In this document: positions 26,695-35,459 of the stretch, one piece after another
Layout: each line of letters begins with the position of its first letter
How positions within the stretch are numbered: position 1 is the first letter of the stretch
Assembly (NCBI RefSeq): GCF_900109575.1
Contig: NZ_FOAF01000002.1
Location: 372,001-436,000, forward strand
Length of the DNA stretch: 64,000 bases
Reading direction: 5' to 3'
From: Olivibacter domesticus
Lineage (GTDB): Bacteria; Bacteroidota; Bacteroidia; Sphingobacteriales; Sphingobacteriaceae
Notes under the pieces: model-generated
Seen by the model: the letters and a program-made list of their open reading frames with translations, nothing else
Told to the model about the DNA's origin: nothing
Database searches by the model: none
Position numbers and translations under genes: made by a program

Positions 26695-28497
26695 ATGAAA
26701 ATAAGATTTGCCCTATATCACATTATAATATTGTTGCTCTGTTCGTCCGTTAAAGCACAACATATACAATCTTCCACAAAGAAGATATTGGATGAGTTCG
26801 ATGAGTATCAATTACAAAACCGATCATTGGAGGCGAGTAAATTACTGGATTCCAGCATAAATATTACCGCATTACCTGTTGATCTTGCATATCTGTATGC
26901 TTATCAGAGCGGCATATACGTTTCTATGGACAGCTTGCTTTTAGCCAAGAAGCTTGCTGACCTGAGTATGAAAAATGCTCAAAAAGCAAAAAGCAAGACA
27001 GCAATGGCGGTTGCTTATCGTGCCAAAGCGTTTCTCAATAACAGGATGGATATGCCGGATGCAGTGGTGAAAGATGCTCTGGAAGGGTTAAAGCAGGTAG
27101 AAAACACCGATGAGGACCTTGCTACCAAATATCATCTGAATTATTTGTTGTACGGAGCTTATAGTAAATGGGATGACAGTGATAAAATGGAGCATTATAT
27201 CCACAAGGCCCGTTATTGTGCCATAAAAGCAAATAATGTCAACCTTCAGGTCAACATCAGCAACGGAATTTCCAGTATGTTCCTGACACGTTATCGAAAG
27301 GACAAACAGCATGCCCTGCTCGACAGCAGTTTTCATTACTTGAAGACTTCATACGAGTTATTGAAGCAGTATCCCGAAAAGATAAGCGGTAATACCTTCG
27401 TGATTACCTGCATCAATCTGGCTAATCATTACCTGGATTTTTCGGACGAGTCTCTTTCTACACGACAACAAAGAGCGTTTGACTACCTCGATCTGGCGGA
27501 AGAAAAAATGATCCGTAAAAAGGCTACCTCCGAAAAATGGGGCAACATTTTTGGCATCAGGAGCAGTTTTGCCAAAAAGCAGGGAGATCTACAGCTTTCC
27601 GAGCAATATCTATTGCGCGGGCTGAGCCAGTTAATGAATTCCAGCGGTAATTATTTTAGGCTGGAGTATGCGATCAATAAGGAGCTCGCAGACCTTTCGC
27701 TGAAGAGGAACGATCCTAGGACTGCATTTTCTTATCAGCAAAGAGCGGAGGAACTGCTCAAAAGGTCATTTAACGAACAGCAGCTCTTCAACGCACAGAA
27801 ACTGGAGATACAATATGAAACCGCAAAGAAAGACCAAGAACTGAAGCTATCAAAACAACGGGAAGATTTCCGCCGCAGGCAAAACTACCTTTATGGTGGT
27901 ATCGCCTTTACATTACTTATTGGGCTGATATTCATGTTTATATCCTACCACTTCAAGCTTCGGTATTCCATTGAACGGGAGAAAAAATTGGCACAGGAAA
28001 AAGATGATGCCGAACTGCACGCACAAATGCTATTGAAATTAGAACACGAAGAACAGGCACGCTTAAAAGCTGAGCAGGAATTATTGGACATCCGAAAGCA
28101 GCAATTGGAAAAAGAAGCACTGGCAAATTCGTTGATCATTGACCGTAAAAACAATACGCTCAAACAGATACAGGAAAAGATACAGACAGGAGAAGCCAGT
28201 CATATTCAAAAGCTGATCAAAGAAGAAATGTTACTCCAATCTGATTTTGAAGAAATCAAGATGCAAGTGCAGGAGTTGCATCCCGATTTCTTCAACAGGT
28301 TAAGTGAAAAAGCCGTACAGAAACTAACCCCACTGGATCTGAGATACTGTACCTATATTTATCTCAAAATGACCACTAAGCAGATAGCACAAGTGCTACA
28401 TATAGAACCACAGAGCGTTCGGATGTCCAAGTACCGGTTGAAGCAGAAATTCGGATTGGGAAAAGAAGATGATCTGGAAGTTTTTTTAGGTGAGTAG
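26695..28497 (+). CDS. TPR-containing membrane-anchored HTH (LuxR-like) regulator
   Basis: A 600-residue protein: signal/anchor (residues 1-20, IIILLLCSSVKAQ), a helical TPR-type sensor domain (about 30-390), one membrane helix (YLYGGIAFTLLIGLIFMFISYHF, about 398-420), a long coiled coil (about 425-520) and a LuxR-like helix-turn-helix at the C-terminus (LTPLDLRYCTYIYLKMTTKQIAQVLHI then VRMSKYRLKQK). This arrangement is common in Bacteroidota one-component sensors, with the TPR part outside the cytoplasm. It is divergent from the unknown envelope operon (24037-26457), its most likely target. Confidence 0.88.
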   Translation: MKIRFALYHIIILLLCSSVKAQHIQSSTKKILDEFDEYQLQNRSLEASKLLDSSINITALPVDLAYLYAYQSGIYVSMDSLLLAKKLADLSMKNAQKAKSKTAMAVAYRAKAFLNNRMDMPDAVVKDALEGLKQVENTDEDLATKYHLNYLLYGAYSKWDDSDKMEHYIHKARYCAIKANNVNLQVNISNGISSMFLTRYRKDKQHALLDSSFHYLKTSYELLKQYPEKISGNTFVITCINLANHYLDFSDESLSTRQQRAFDYLDLAEEKMIRKKATSEKWGNIFGIRSSFAKKQGDLQLSEQYLLRGLSQLMNSSGNYFRLEYAINKELADLSLKRNDPRTAFSYQQRAEELLKRSFNEQQLFNAQKLEIQYETAKKDQELKLSKQREDFRRRQNYLYGGIAFTLLIGLIFMFISYHFKLRYSIEREKKLAQEKDDAELHAQMLLKLEHEEQARLKAEQELLDIRKQQLEKEALANSLIIDRKNNTLKQIQEKIQTGEASHIQKLIKEEMLLQSDFEEIKMQVQELHPDFFNRLSEKAVQKLTPLDLRYCTYIYLKMTTKQIAQVLHIEPQSVRMSKYRLKQKFGLGKEDDLEVFLGE

Positions 28498-28780
28498 TAT
28501 TCGCTGACCTGAGGTTGTGAGGCAATAAGATCGAAACTGCTGCCCTTTATGCCCCACTTGACCCAGTTGGTCCTTTGGTAGCAGGCCAGGTAGATGGTTT
28601 TATGGCGAAGGCATTGATGCGTGACGAACACCGATCGGTACAAAAAATGGAATAGCATCTCATGATTTGTACATTGATATGGAAGGTCTTTTAGTTTCAG
28701 GAGAAAAAGTTCATTTACGTTCAGTCATGTCAGGCTTAAAAGGAGGCTCTCATCTTATTAACAATAGCTTAAAAACTAAA
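28498..28780. other. Spacer with possible degenerate coding fragment
   Basis: No intact gene. A start-less plus-strand frame at 28521-28655 encodes about 44 residues with protein-like composition (NKIETAALYAPLDPVGPLV then GFMAKALMRDEHRS) and ends in TAG. Its base composition is richer in GC than the flanks. It may be the tail of a lost gene; I do not recognise the family. The remaining bases to 28780 show no signal. Confidence 0.4.
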
Positions 28781-28822
28781 AAACCCGGATTAAAAACTTT
28801 TTCAAGCTCTCAATCCGGGTTT
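28781..28822 (-). terminator. Terminator of the tRNA-Leu gene
   Basis: AAACCCGGATT (28781-28791) pairs with AATCCGGGTTT (28812-28822). On the minus strand the stem is followed by a run of T residues, directly after the 3' end of the tRNA. Confidence 0.85.
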
Positions 28823-28823
28823 G

Positions 28824-28903
28824 TACCCAGAGCCGGGATCGAACCGGCACGGTTTCCCACTAGTGTTTGAGACTAGCGCGTCTACCAATTCCGCCATCTG
28901 GGC
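28824..28903 (-). tRNA. tRNA-Leu (anticodon CAA)
   Basis: The minus strand folds into a cloverleaf: acceptor GCCCAGA with TCTGGGT and discriminator A, D arm containing AATTGGTAGACGC, anticodon stem CTAGT/ACTAG with loop CTCAAAC (anticodon CAA, reads UUG), an extended variable arm as expected for leucine tRNA, and T arm GCCGG TTCGATC CCGGC. CCA is not encoded. It lies just downstream of rseP on the same strand, with its own terminator. Confidence 0.95.
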
Positions 28904-28938
28904 ATCATTATTCCGCTAAGGGGACGCAAATATATCTG

Positions 28939-28994
28939 TTAAATAAACAACCACCAAATAAATTTTAAAATTTATTTGGTGGTTGTTTATTTAA
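28939..28994. terminator. 56-bp perfect palindrome ending rseP
   Basis: The 28 bases at 28939-28966 are the exact reverse complement of those at 28967-28994, with no spacer; in RNA the loop would be about four bases (TTTTAAAA centre). The TAA stop of rseP (28991-28993) lies inside the right arm. It probably ends the dxr-rseP transcript before the tRNA gene. Confidence 0.8.
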
Positions 28995-30331
28995 GGAAGT
29001 TTGTCGCTAAAAGCCTTTATAAGGTCATTACCTAATGCAAAAATCATCAAGGCAACGATTATAACAAAACCTACTACCTGTGCCCTTTCCATAAATTTAT
29101 CACTTAAGGGTTTACCTTTAATCATCTCAACAATGAGAAAGATTGCATGCCCGCCATCCAGTGCCGGTATTGGCAATACATTCATAAGTGCCAACGCCAT
29201 TGATAAAAGACCTACTAAGCTCCAAAACTTCACCCAATCCACTTCTCCTCCAAACATCCTTGCTATTCCAACAGGCCCGGATAATGCTTTATTTGCCTTT
29301 ACCTGTCCTGTTACCACCTTCCCTAAAGCTTTTGCATTATCGGTTAGAGAACCCCATGCTTTAGAAGCACCTATCGGCAAGGCTTCTAGAAAGGAATATT
29401 TGATCTGCTCTTGCGGAATGCGGCTAATATCTCTTCCCGTGTATATTCCCAACTCACCTTCTGCACCCAGCTTCACCTGCAGTGTATCTAATTTGCCATT
29501 CCTTGAAAAGGTAATGGATGCTTCTTTGTTCTTACTGGCCAATAGCTCATCCGACATCTGATCCCAGAAAACAATAGGCTGTTGGTTTATAGATACTAAG
29601 CTGTCTCCTGCTTTTAAACCAGCCTTTTCTGCAATGCCGCCCTTTTTTATCTGTTCAATATGGGTAATTCTGAAACGTGGAATAACAAATTCATCGATAC
29701 CTAAATCCGACACCTCATTTAATATATCACCAGGAACCGTTAAATCAACCAGTTCTCCGTTACGTGAAACGGTTAATTTTGTATTACCAAGTAACACTTT
29801 GGGACTTCTGACATCTTCAAAACGCACCACTCGCTCCCCATCAATAGCTGTAATTAAATCCCCACTTTTGAGCCCTATCGCCTTACCGATAACGCCTGGC
29901 GCCAAACCATCTGCTAAGCGATCGTTTGGAATAAACGTCTCACCATAACGAAGGGTTAGCATCCAAAAAATAAAAATACCTAAAATAATATTGACAATAA
30001 TACCTGCTAACATGACAATTAGTCGCTGCCACGCTGGCTTTGATCTAAATTCCCAAGGTTGTGGTTCTCCTTTTAATTGTTCGGTATCCATTGATTCGTC
30101 AATCATTCCCGCAATCTTCACGTAGCCACCGAGCGGTAACCATCCAATACCATATTCACATCCCTTATACGTAAACTTAAAGAGTTTTACTCCCCAGGCA
30201 TCAAAAAAAAGATAAAACTTCTCCACTTTTATCCCAAATGCACGAGCAGCTAAAAAGTGTCCTAACTCATGCAAAACAATCAAAATTGACAAGCCAAGTA
30301 ATAATTGGCCCGCCATAACTAATCCACTCAT
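28991..30331 (-). CDS. rseP: RIP metalloprotease RseP (site-2 protease)
   Basis: A 446-residue intramembrane zinc protease. The HExxH motif is HELGH at residues 21-25 in the first membrane helix, and the third zinc ligand lies in NVLPIPALDGGHAIF (Asp about 392) near the C-terminal helices. Two PDZ domains occupy about 130-290 (GVIGKAIGLKSGDLITAIDG and GGIAEKAGLKAGDSLVSINQ). The family cuts anti-sigma factors and signal-peptide remnants in the inner membrane; FecR-type regulators may be among its targets here. It follows dxr by 4 nt, a pairing common in bacteria. Confidence 0.96.
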   Translation of the reverse strand: MSGLVMAGQLLLGLSILIVLHELGHFLAARAFGIKVEKFYLFFDAWGVKLFKFTYKGCEYGIGWLPLGGYVKIAGMIDESMDTEQLKGEPQPWEFRSKPAWQRLIVMLAGIIVNIILGIFIFWMLTLRYGETFIPNDRLADGLAPGVIGKAIGLKSGDLITAIDGERVVRFEDVRSPKVLLGNTKLTVSRNGELVDLTVPGDILNEVSDLGIDEFVIPRFRITHIEQIKKGGIAEKAGLKAGDSLVSINQQPIVFWDQMSDELLASKNKEASITFSRNGKLDTLQVKLGAEGELGIYTGRDISRIPQEQIKYSFLEALPIGASKAWGSLTDNAKALGKVVTGQVKANKALSGPVGIARMFGGEVDWVKFWSLVGLLSMALALMNVLPIPALDGGHAIFLIVEMIKGKPLSDKFMERAQVVGFVIIVALMIFALGNDLIKAFSDKLP

Positions 30332-30335
30332 TCTT

Positions 30336-31520
30336 TTATTTTTCTATTTGATATATTTTTTTCTTCTTTGTTACTAATTCTTTGGCACAAACCCTTCCAG
30401 CTTCGTCAATCGCTAGGTAGTCGTCAAGAGTAGGGCTGTCAATGAAAGGTATTTTTTCCAATGTTTCACCAATTACCACACTCATCTCCACAAAGCCTAT
30501 TTGATCGTTCAAAAATGCTGCCACTGCTACTTCATTGGCAGCGTTAAGTATGCATGGCATATTTCCCCCTTTTTTTATAGATGCAAAAGCCAGTGCAAGA
30601 TTTGCAAAAGTGTCCATATCAGGTCTTTCAAAAGAGAGGTTCGGATATTGTAGAAAATCAAAGCGCTCAAAATTGCTCGGCAACCGTTCCGGATAGCTCA
30701 ATGCATATTGAATAGGTAATTTCATATCAGGAAGACCCATTTGCGCTTTTAAAGAACCATCTTCGAACTGTACCAATGAATGGACGATTGATTGAGGATG
30801 TACGACTACGTCTATTTGTTCAACCTGAAGATTAAAAAGCCATTTCGCCTCAATTACTTCCAGCCCCTTATTCATTAGAGAAGCAGAATCAATGGTGATT
30901 TTCTGGCCCATTATCCAATTGGGGTGCTTGAGCGCTTCCTTTTTGGTAATGGTAGATAAGTATGCGATGTCCTTTCCTCTAAAAGGCCCCCCTGAGGCTG
31001 TAAGATAGATTTTCTCTATAGGATTGTTGCTTTCTCCTACTAAGCACTGAAAAATCGCTGAATGCTCCGAGTCAACTGGCAAAATTTTAACATCATGTTT
31101 CTTAGCCAGGTCCATTATCAGTTCGCCCGCTACCACCAAGGTTTCTTTATTTGCTAAGGCGACATCCTTTCCGGCCTTTATGGCCGACATGGTGGGCTTT
31201 AACCCTACAAACCCTACCAAAGCAGTTAATACAACATCTACGTGCTCTCTTTGAACAACTTCACTCAAGGCTTCTTGACCGCCATATACAGCTATTTCTA
31301 GCGATTTTAGAGACGCTTTGACAAGTTCGTACTTTCGTTCATCGGTAATGACAACTGCCTTCGGCGAAAACTCTTTGGCTTGCGCAATTAACAATTCGGC
31401 ATTGCTACCCGCTGTAAGCACCTCTATCTCAAAAAGCGCTGCGTGTTCTCTTACTACGGCTAGGGTTTGTGTACCTATACTCCCTGTAGAGCCTAATATG
31501 GCTATTCTTTTTTTAATCAC
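30336..31520 (-). CDS. dxr: 1-deoxy-D-xylulose-5-phosphate reductoisomerase
   Basis: A 394-residue enzyme, normal length. The NADPH motif is ILGSTGSIGTQTL at the N-terminus; the metal/substrate site is in LPVDSEHSAIFQCL (DSE) and the catalytic loop in YLTASGGPFRGK, followed by LKHPNWIMGQKITIDSASLMNKGLE. It converts DXP to MEP in the non-mevalonate isoprenoid pathway. The start overlaps the end of the GH3-family gene by 8 nt. Confidence 0.97.
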   Translation of the reverse strand: MIKKRIAILGSTGSIGTQTLAVVREHAALFEIEVLTAGSNAELLIAQAKEFSPKAVVITDERKYELVKASLKSLEIAVYGGQEALSEVVQREHVDVVLTALVGFVGLKPTMSAIKAGKDVALANKETLVVAGELIMDLAKKHDVKILPVDSEHSAIFQCLVGESNNPIEKIYLTASGGPFRGKDIAYLSTITKKEALKHPNWIMGQKITIDSASLMNKGLEVIEAKWLFNLQVEQIDVVVHPQSIVHSLVQFEDGSLKAQMGLPDMKLPIQYALSYPERLPSNFERFDFLQYPNLSFERPDMDTFANLALAFASIKKGGNMPCILNAANEVAVAAFLNDQIGFVEMSVVIGETLEKIPFIDSPTLDDYLAIDEAGRVCAKELVTKKKKIYQIEK

Positions 31521-33015
31521 TTATGTAATGTTGTATATGGTCAGCAATAGACCTATCATTTGCTAAACGAGGCAACTTATTCTGACCCCCTAATTTACCC
31601 AAAGATCGCATATAATTTATAAAAGCGTCCTTTTTCATCGATCGAATAATCAACGGTTGCAATACTTTGCCTTCTATCAGATCAAAATAATAAGTATTTT
31701 TATGTTGCAATGCTTGATCTACTTTGCGTCTAAAATGCTCTAAATTTAACGGTGCCTTTCCAAACTCCACAAACCATTCATGATAAGGAAGTTGTCCCGC
31801 TCCCGGATTCACCTGGGGAGCTACTGTAAACTCAGAAATTTCGACACCTTCTTGGTTAGCCACGCTTAACAAAGCATATTCAACCTCTTCTCCTATAACA
31901 TGCTCGCCAAATGCCGAAATATAGTGTTTTATTCTACCAGAAACAATAATACGAAAAGGATTGAGGGAAACAAATTTTATTGTATCACCTAAATTGTATC
32001 CCCATAGCCCCGCATTTGTATTTAGTATTACCGCATAATTAACGTCCAGTTCGACTTCATTCAATCCCAATCTCGTGGGGTTTTTACTGAAAATTTCATT
32101 GACAGGAACAAACTCAAAAAAAATTCCCGCCTTACATAGGAGCAGCATTCCCTTCTCCTGCTGCGAATCCTGATACGCAATAAACCCTTCCGAGGAAGGA
32201 TAAGTTTCTATGTCGTCTATCTTTTTCCCAATCATTTCCTCGATCCTAGCACTATAGGGTTGAAAATTCACTCCTCCATGTACAAAAAGACTAAAGTTCC
32301 TAAAGATATCCTTAATCTTTTTTCCATTAGCTCTTGCCGACAGTCTTTCAAAATACATTTGAACCCATGGTGGAATACCCGAAATAAGACGCATATCCTC
32401 CTGCAACGTTTCTTCCACAATTGCCTCTACTTTTGTTTCCCAGTCGTCTATACAGTTTGTCTCATAACTTGGTAACCTGTTTTTTTGTAAATAAGAAGGG
32501 ATATAATGCGCGACAATGCCCGAAAGTCGTCCAATCTTAATACCATTTCGCTCTTTCATTTCCGGACTTCCCTGTAAAAAAATCATTTTCCCATTAACAA
32601 AGGCTGTGTTACCCGTCTCGTGTATATAACTAAGTAATGCATCCCTGGCGGCATTAATATGCTCGGGCATTGATTCTTTTGTTAAAGGAATATATTTGAC
32701 ACCTGAGGTCGTACCTGATGTCTTAGCTAAATAAAGTGGTTTACCAGGCCAAAGAATATTCGATTCTCCCGCAACTACCCGATCAATATAGGGACGTAAT
32801 GCCTCATAATCTCTTATAGGTACATTCTTTTTAAAATCATTGTATGATCGAATTGTTGAAAAATTATGGTCCCTACCAAAAGCAGTATCCTGAGCTTGCT
32901 GCAAGAGCTCTTTCAGCACGATTTTTTGCGTTTTCACAGCATTATATTTCCATTTATCAATTTTCCTCGCCACTATTGCAGCGAAAGGTTTGCTCATCGC
33001 AGCTTTTAATCCCAT
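31513..33015 (-). CDS. GH3 auxin-responsive-promoter family protein (acyl-adenylase-like)
   Basis: A 500-residue member of the ANL superfamily GH3 branch. The nucleotide-binding motif is LAKTSGTTSGVKYIPLT (about residues 92-108); IETYPSSEGFIAYQD and NLGDTIKFVSLNPFRIIVSGRIKHYISAFGEHV are the adenylate-binding and hinge regions. Plant GH3 proteins join amino acids to hormones; the bacterial members, frequent in Bacteroidota, have no settled role. It overlaps dxr by 8 nt. Confidence 0.9.
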   Translation of the reverse strand: MGLKAAMSKPFAAIVARKIDKWKYNAVKTQKIVLKELLQQAQDTAFGRDHNFSTIRSYNDFKKNVPIRDYEALRPYIDRVVAGESNILWPGKPLYLAKTSGTTSGVKYIPLTKESMPEHINAARDALLSYIHETGNTAFVNGKMIFLQGSPEMKERNGIKIGRLSGIVAHYIPSYLQKNRLPSYETNCIDDWETKVEAIVEETLQEDMRLISGIPPWVQMYFERLSARANGKKIKDIFRNFSLFVHGGVNFQPYSARIEEMIGKKIDDIETYPSSEGFIAYQDSQQEKGMLLLCKAGIFFEFVPVNEIFSKNPTRLGLNEVELDVNYAVILNTNAGLWGYNLGDTIKFVSLNPFRIIVSGRIKHYISAFGEHVIGEEVEYALLSVANQEGVEISEFTVAPQVNPGAGQLPYHEWFVEFGKAPLNLEHFRRKVDQALQHKNTYYFDLIEGKVLQPLIIRSMKKDAFINYMRSLGKLGGQNKLPRLANDRSIADHIQHYISD

Positions 33016-33046
33016 AATACCGTTGATAGCCGATTGAATTCTATAA

Positions 33047-33835
33047 TCAAATAATATTTTTGATAAAGGTAGGGTCTTCCTCGCCCTTATATTCTTTCAT
33101 CATCTGTCTATATGCCAATGCAATAGCAACACTCGAGAGAGGAACTACTAAAAACGAATTTACTAAACTCAATCCTGCCGACAGCATAGGGTATCCTCTA
33201 TAGTTCGAATAAATAGACAATAAATGTAAGATGGTCAAAAAAGTTAACAATAATAACAATTTCAGAAAATTCCCTCTTGTTATTGCAAAACTAAGACGTA
33301 TTGCTTTGAACGGCTTTTCATGTCTATCAATAATAAAAAAGGGATAAAATGCTACACGCATCATAAAACAGATCAAAAAAATTATTGAAAGGAAGGCAAA
33401 TAAGTCGACCGCCTTTGCTGTACTTTTATAAATATAAATTACTGGCAAAATAAGAACCGCCAATAACGCAAATGCTATTAGGATAATCGCCAGTAAGGAC
33501 AACATGCCTACAAAAAAATAGCTGATTTCCTTAGTTGTTGGAATAGTATCCTGAAGTGTTAAATGCTCATTATCTTTATCTACAACGTGAAAGATATATT
33601 TGAATAACGTCAATTGTATGCCAAAATAAATCACCACGAAAGAAAATGCCATAAAGGAACTTAAAATACGACTAACTTCGCTAAAATAAAAAGCTAAAAT
33701 GCCAGAGGCATTTGACGTTAAAAAGAGCAATAGGCAAAGGCCGGCAATTGAAAAATAATGCCTTTTTAGTACAAGCCAGGCATCATTTATCACTTCATTT
33801 ACAGCAAAAGTACTATCTTTAAGGAACTGGATCAT
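33047..33835 (-). CDS. Hypothetical polytopic membrane protein
   Basis: A 262-residue protein with six hydrophobic segments and short loops. The segment MRVAFYPFFIIDRHEKPFKAIRLSFAITRGNF resembles DUF975-like/GPDPase-membrane-type domains found in Bacteroidota. It is the first gene of the run leading to GH3, dxr and rseP, 31 nt upstream of the next start. Function unknown. Confidence 0.75.
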   Translation of the reverse strand: MIQFLKDSTFAVNEVINDAWLVLKRHYFSIAGLCLLLFLTSNASGILAFYFSEVSRILSSFMAFSFVVIYFGIQLTLFKYIFHVVDKDNEHLTLQDTIPTTKEISYFFVGMLSLLAIILIAFALLAVLILPVIYIYKSTAKAVDLFAFLSIIFLICFMMRVAFYPFFIIDRHEKPFKAIRLSFAITRGNFLKLLLLLTFLTILHLLSIYSNYRGYPMLSAGLSLVNSFLVVPLSSVAIALAYRQMMKEYKGEEDPTFIKNII

Positions 33836-33855
33836 TCTATATTAAATATTACATG

Positions 33856-33863
33856 CAAACCTA
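33856..33863 (-). promoter_or_regulatory. Candidate -7 box for the membrane protein-GH3-dxr-rseP operon
   Basis: The minus strand reads TAGGTTTG, matching TAnnTTTG, 20 bp ahead of the start at 33835. No TTTG is seen at the expected -33 position, so the evidence is one box. Confidence 0.4.
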
Positions 33864-34057
33864 CCACAAAATTTTTTATTAGCCTCATCTTAGTGAATAA
33901 GTATTTTTGTTCTTAAAGTTAAAAAAATATATTCACCTGCTGATCGGCAGCCGTTAAAAAACGGTATTAATAAAGTCTCAAACAATCTTATCGATCTACT
34001 GTTAACGTATCGTGAAATATGATTACTTTATAAAAATAACCTTATCAAAAAAAATAT

Positions 34058-34948
34058 ATGATCGTTGAGACCAACATCCGCGCAACGCACATGTTCCAGT
34101 TAATCGCTAAATGGATAATTATTTACCTACTTGTTGCAACAATAGTATGTATAGGATATATTGAATTGGGCTGGCATATTGCCATTCCTGAAACGGAGAT
34201 AGCGATTGTTGGTACCGCACTTTCTATTCTCATGGGTTTTAGGGTGGATGCGGCATATAAACGCTGGTGGGAAGCTCGCATCATATGGGGCGCCGTCGTT
34301 AATAATTCAAGGACTTTTGCCCGAGAGGTAATGGGGTTTGTCGGAAATCAGCATTATGACATTGGCAGAGAACTCATTTATAGGCAAATTGGTTTTGTGG
34401 AATCGATGGGGAAGCATCTGCGAAGACAGGGAGGAATAGAACATTTAAATAGGCTCTTATCTCAGGATGATTATGAGATCATCAAGACGAAAAAACATGT
34501 TCCCAATACACTCCTTATGATGAATCTAAAACAATTAGCTGATCTTAATACACAGGGAGAGCTGTCTACTTACTTATTGGTCCAATTAGAGACTATTATA
34601 CAGAACTTAACGGACGAACTGGGAAAGGCTGAACGAATAAAGAATACTCCTTTTCCCGTTCCTTATGGTTATTTTTCCTGGCTGCTGGTACATACTTTCG
34701 CCTGTTTAATTCCCTTCGCCATGGTGAAAGAACTGGGATATCTCACCATCGTGCTTTCTATCGTTATCTCATTCATATTTCTAATTATTGAACAAATAGC
34801 TATTCAGATACAAGATCCTTTTGAAAACAGACCCAATGATACTCCTGTAACCACTATAGCTAAAAACATTGAGATAGATTTAAGGGAAATATTGGGTGAA
34901 ATACCCCTGCCGGAACCGTTAAGACCAAAGGCTGGTGTAAGTATGTAG
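34058..34948 (+). CDS. Bestrophin-family (UPF0187) channel protein
   Basis: A 296-residue membrane protein. The conserved block GFRVDAAYKRWWEARIIWG with NNSRTFAREV, and a C-terminal segment with IQDPFENRPNDTP, are typical of bacterial bestrophins. Bacterial homologues form pentameric ion channels, mostly cation-selective. Single gene, ended by the hairpin at 34958-34993. Confidence 0.93.
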   Translation: MIVETNIRATHMFQLIAKWIIIYLLVATIVCIGYIELGWHIAIPETEIAIVGTALSILMGFRVDAAYKRWWEARIIWGAVVNNSRTFAREVMGFVGNQHYDIGRELIYRQIGFVESMGKHLRRQGGIEHLNRLLSQDDYEIIKTKKHVPNTLLMMNLKQLADLNTQGELSTYLLVQLETIIQNLTDELGKAERIKNTPFPVPYGYFSWLLVHTFACLIPFAMVKELGYLTIVLSIVISFIFLIIEQIAIQIQDPFENRPNDTPVTTIAKNIEIDLREILGEIPLPEPLRPKAGVSM

Positions 34949-34957
34949 CAGACAAAA

Positions 34958-34993
34958 AAACGTCTACCAGTATAAAACTAAAGGTAGACGTTT
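34958..34993. terminator. Hairpin terminator after bestrophin gene
   Basis: AAACGTCTACC (34958-34968) pairs with GGTAGACGTTT (34983-34993) around a 14-nt loop. It sits between convergent genes and has A or T runs on both outer sides. Confidence 0.75.
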
Positions 34994-35020
34994 CTATAAG
35001 AAAACTAGAAAAACTAAAAA

Positions 35021-35287
35021 CTAAATAAATTCAGCGCGACCTTCGTGCTGCGAATTCTGTGAAACCAACTTCTTTAATTCACAATTCCCGGTAGCGCCTC
35101 GGTACAACAAAGCACTCCCTATAGCCACCTGGCCTAAGGCCAGTAAAGGTTTTTTCAGCAGTTCGCGTACGCCTTTGTAAATCATATAAGTTCCTGTACC
35201 AATTGAAATGACACGTTCCGAGAAATCCATATTTTGTGTCCGATCGTTTTCTATCAAAAGGTATTCTTTATTTCCAACATTTGCCAT
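35021..35287 (-). CDS. Small DUF2892/YgaP-type membrane protein
   Basis: About 88 residues from the ATG at 35287 (MANVGNKEYLL); the longer frame starting at 35317 requires TTG and adds ten unlikely residues. The core RVISIGTGTYMIYKGVRELL and LLALGQVAIGSALLYRGATGNCELKKLV fits the inner-membrane DUF2892 fold, a short helical hairpin. Function unknown. Confidence 0.75.
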   Translation of the reverse strand: MANVGNKEYLLIENDRTQNMDFSERVISIGTGTYMIYKGVRELLKKPLLALGQVAIGSALLYRGATGNCELKKLVSQNSQHEGRAEFI

Positions 35288-35403
35288 GATAAAATAATTA
35301 CGTTTATCATATAACAAAGATTTTGCTATTAGGTTTTAAGTATTAGGGTACTAGTAGCAAGATATCAGACATAAGCAGCAAGATTAAGACGAAAACGTCA
35401 AAG

Positions 35404-35431
35404 ATTCATCACTCATCATTCATCACTAGCT
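35404..35431 (+). repeat. 7-bp-periodic array downstream of nrdF
   Basis: Units ATTCATC, ACTCATC, ATTCATC and ACTAGCT follow in phase, ending 28 bp before the nrdF stop. One of five heptad arrays in the 35.4-44.0 kb segment. Confidence 0.65.
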
Positions 35432-35459
35432 TTAAGCTCTTGCTCCGCACTAAAGTATA

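Noticed and set aside
28359-28658. 99-codon minus-strand frame across the end of the TPR/HTH gene
   Set aside because: Half of it is antisense to the conserved helix-turn-helix coding region; the rest shows no domain.
34133-34146. TTGCAA-type site inside the bestrophin gene
   Set aside because: Part of codons for Leu-Val-Ala-Thr in a membrane helix; no second half-site at the N5 spacing.
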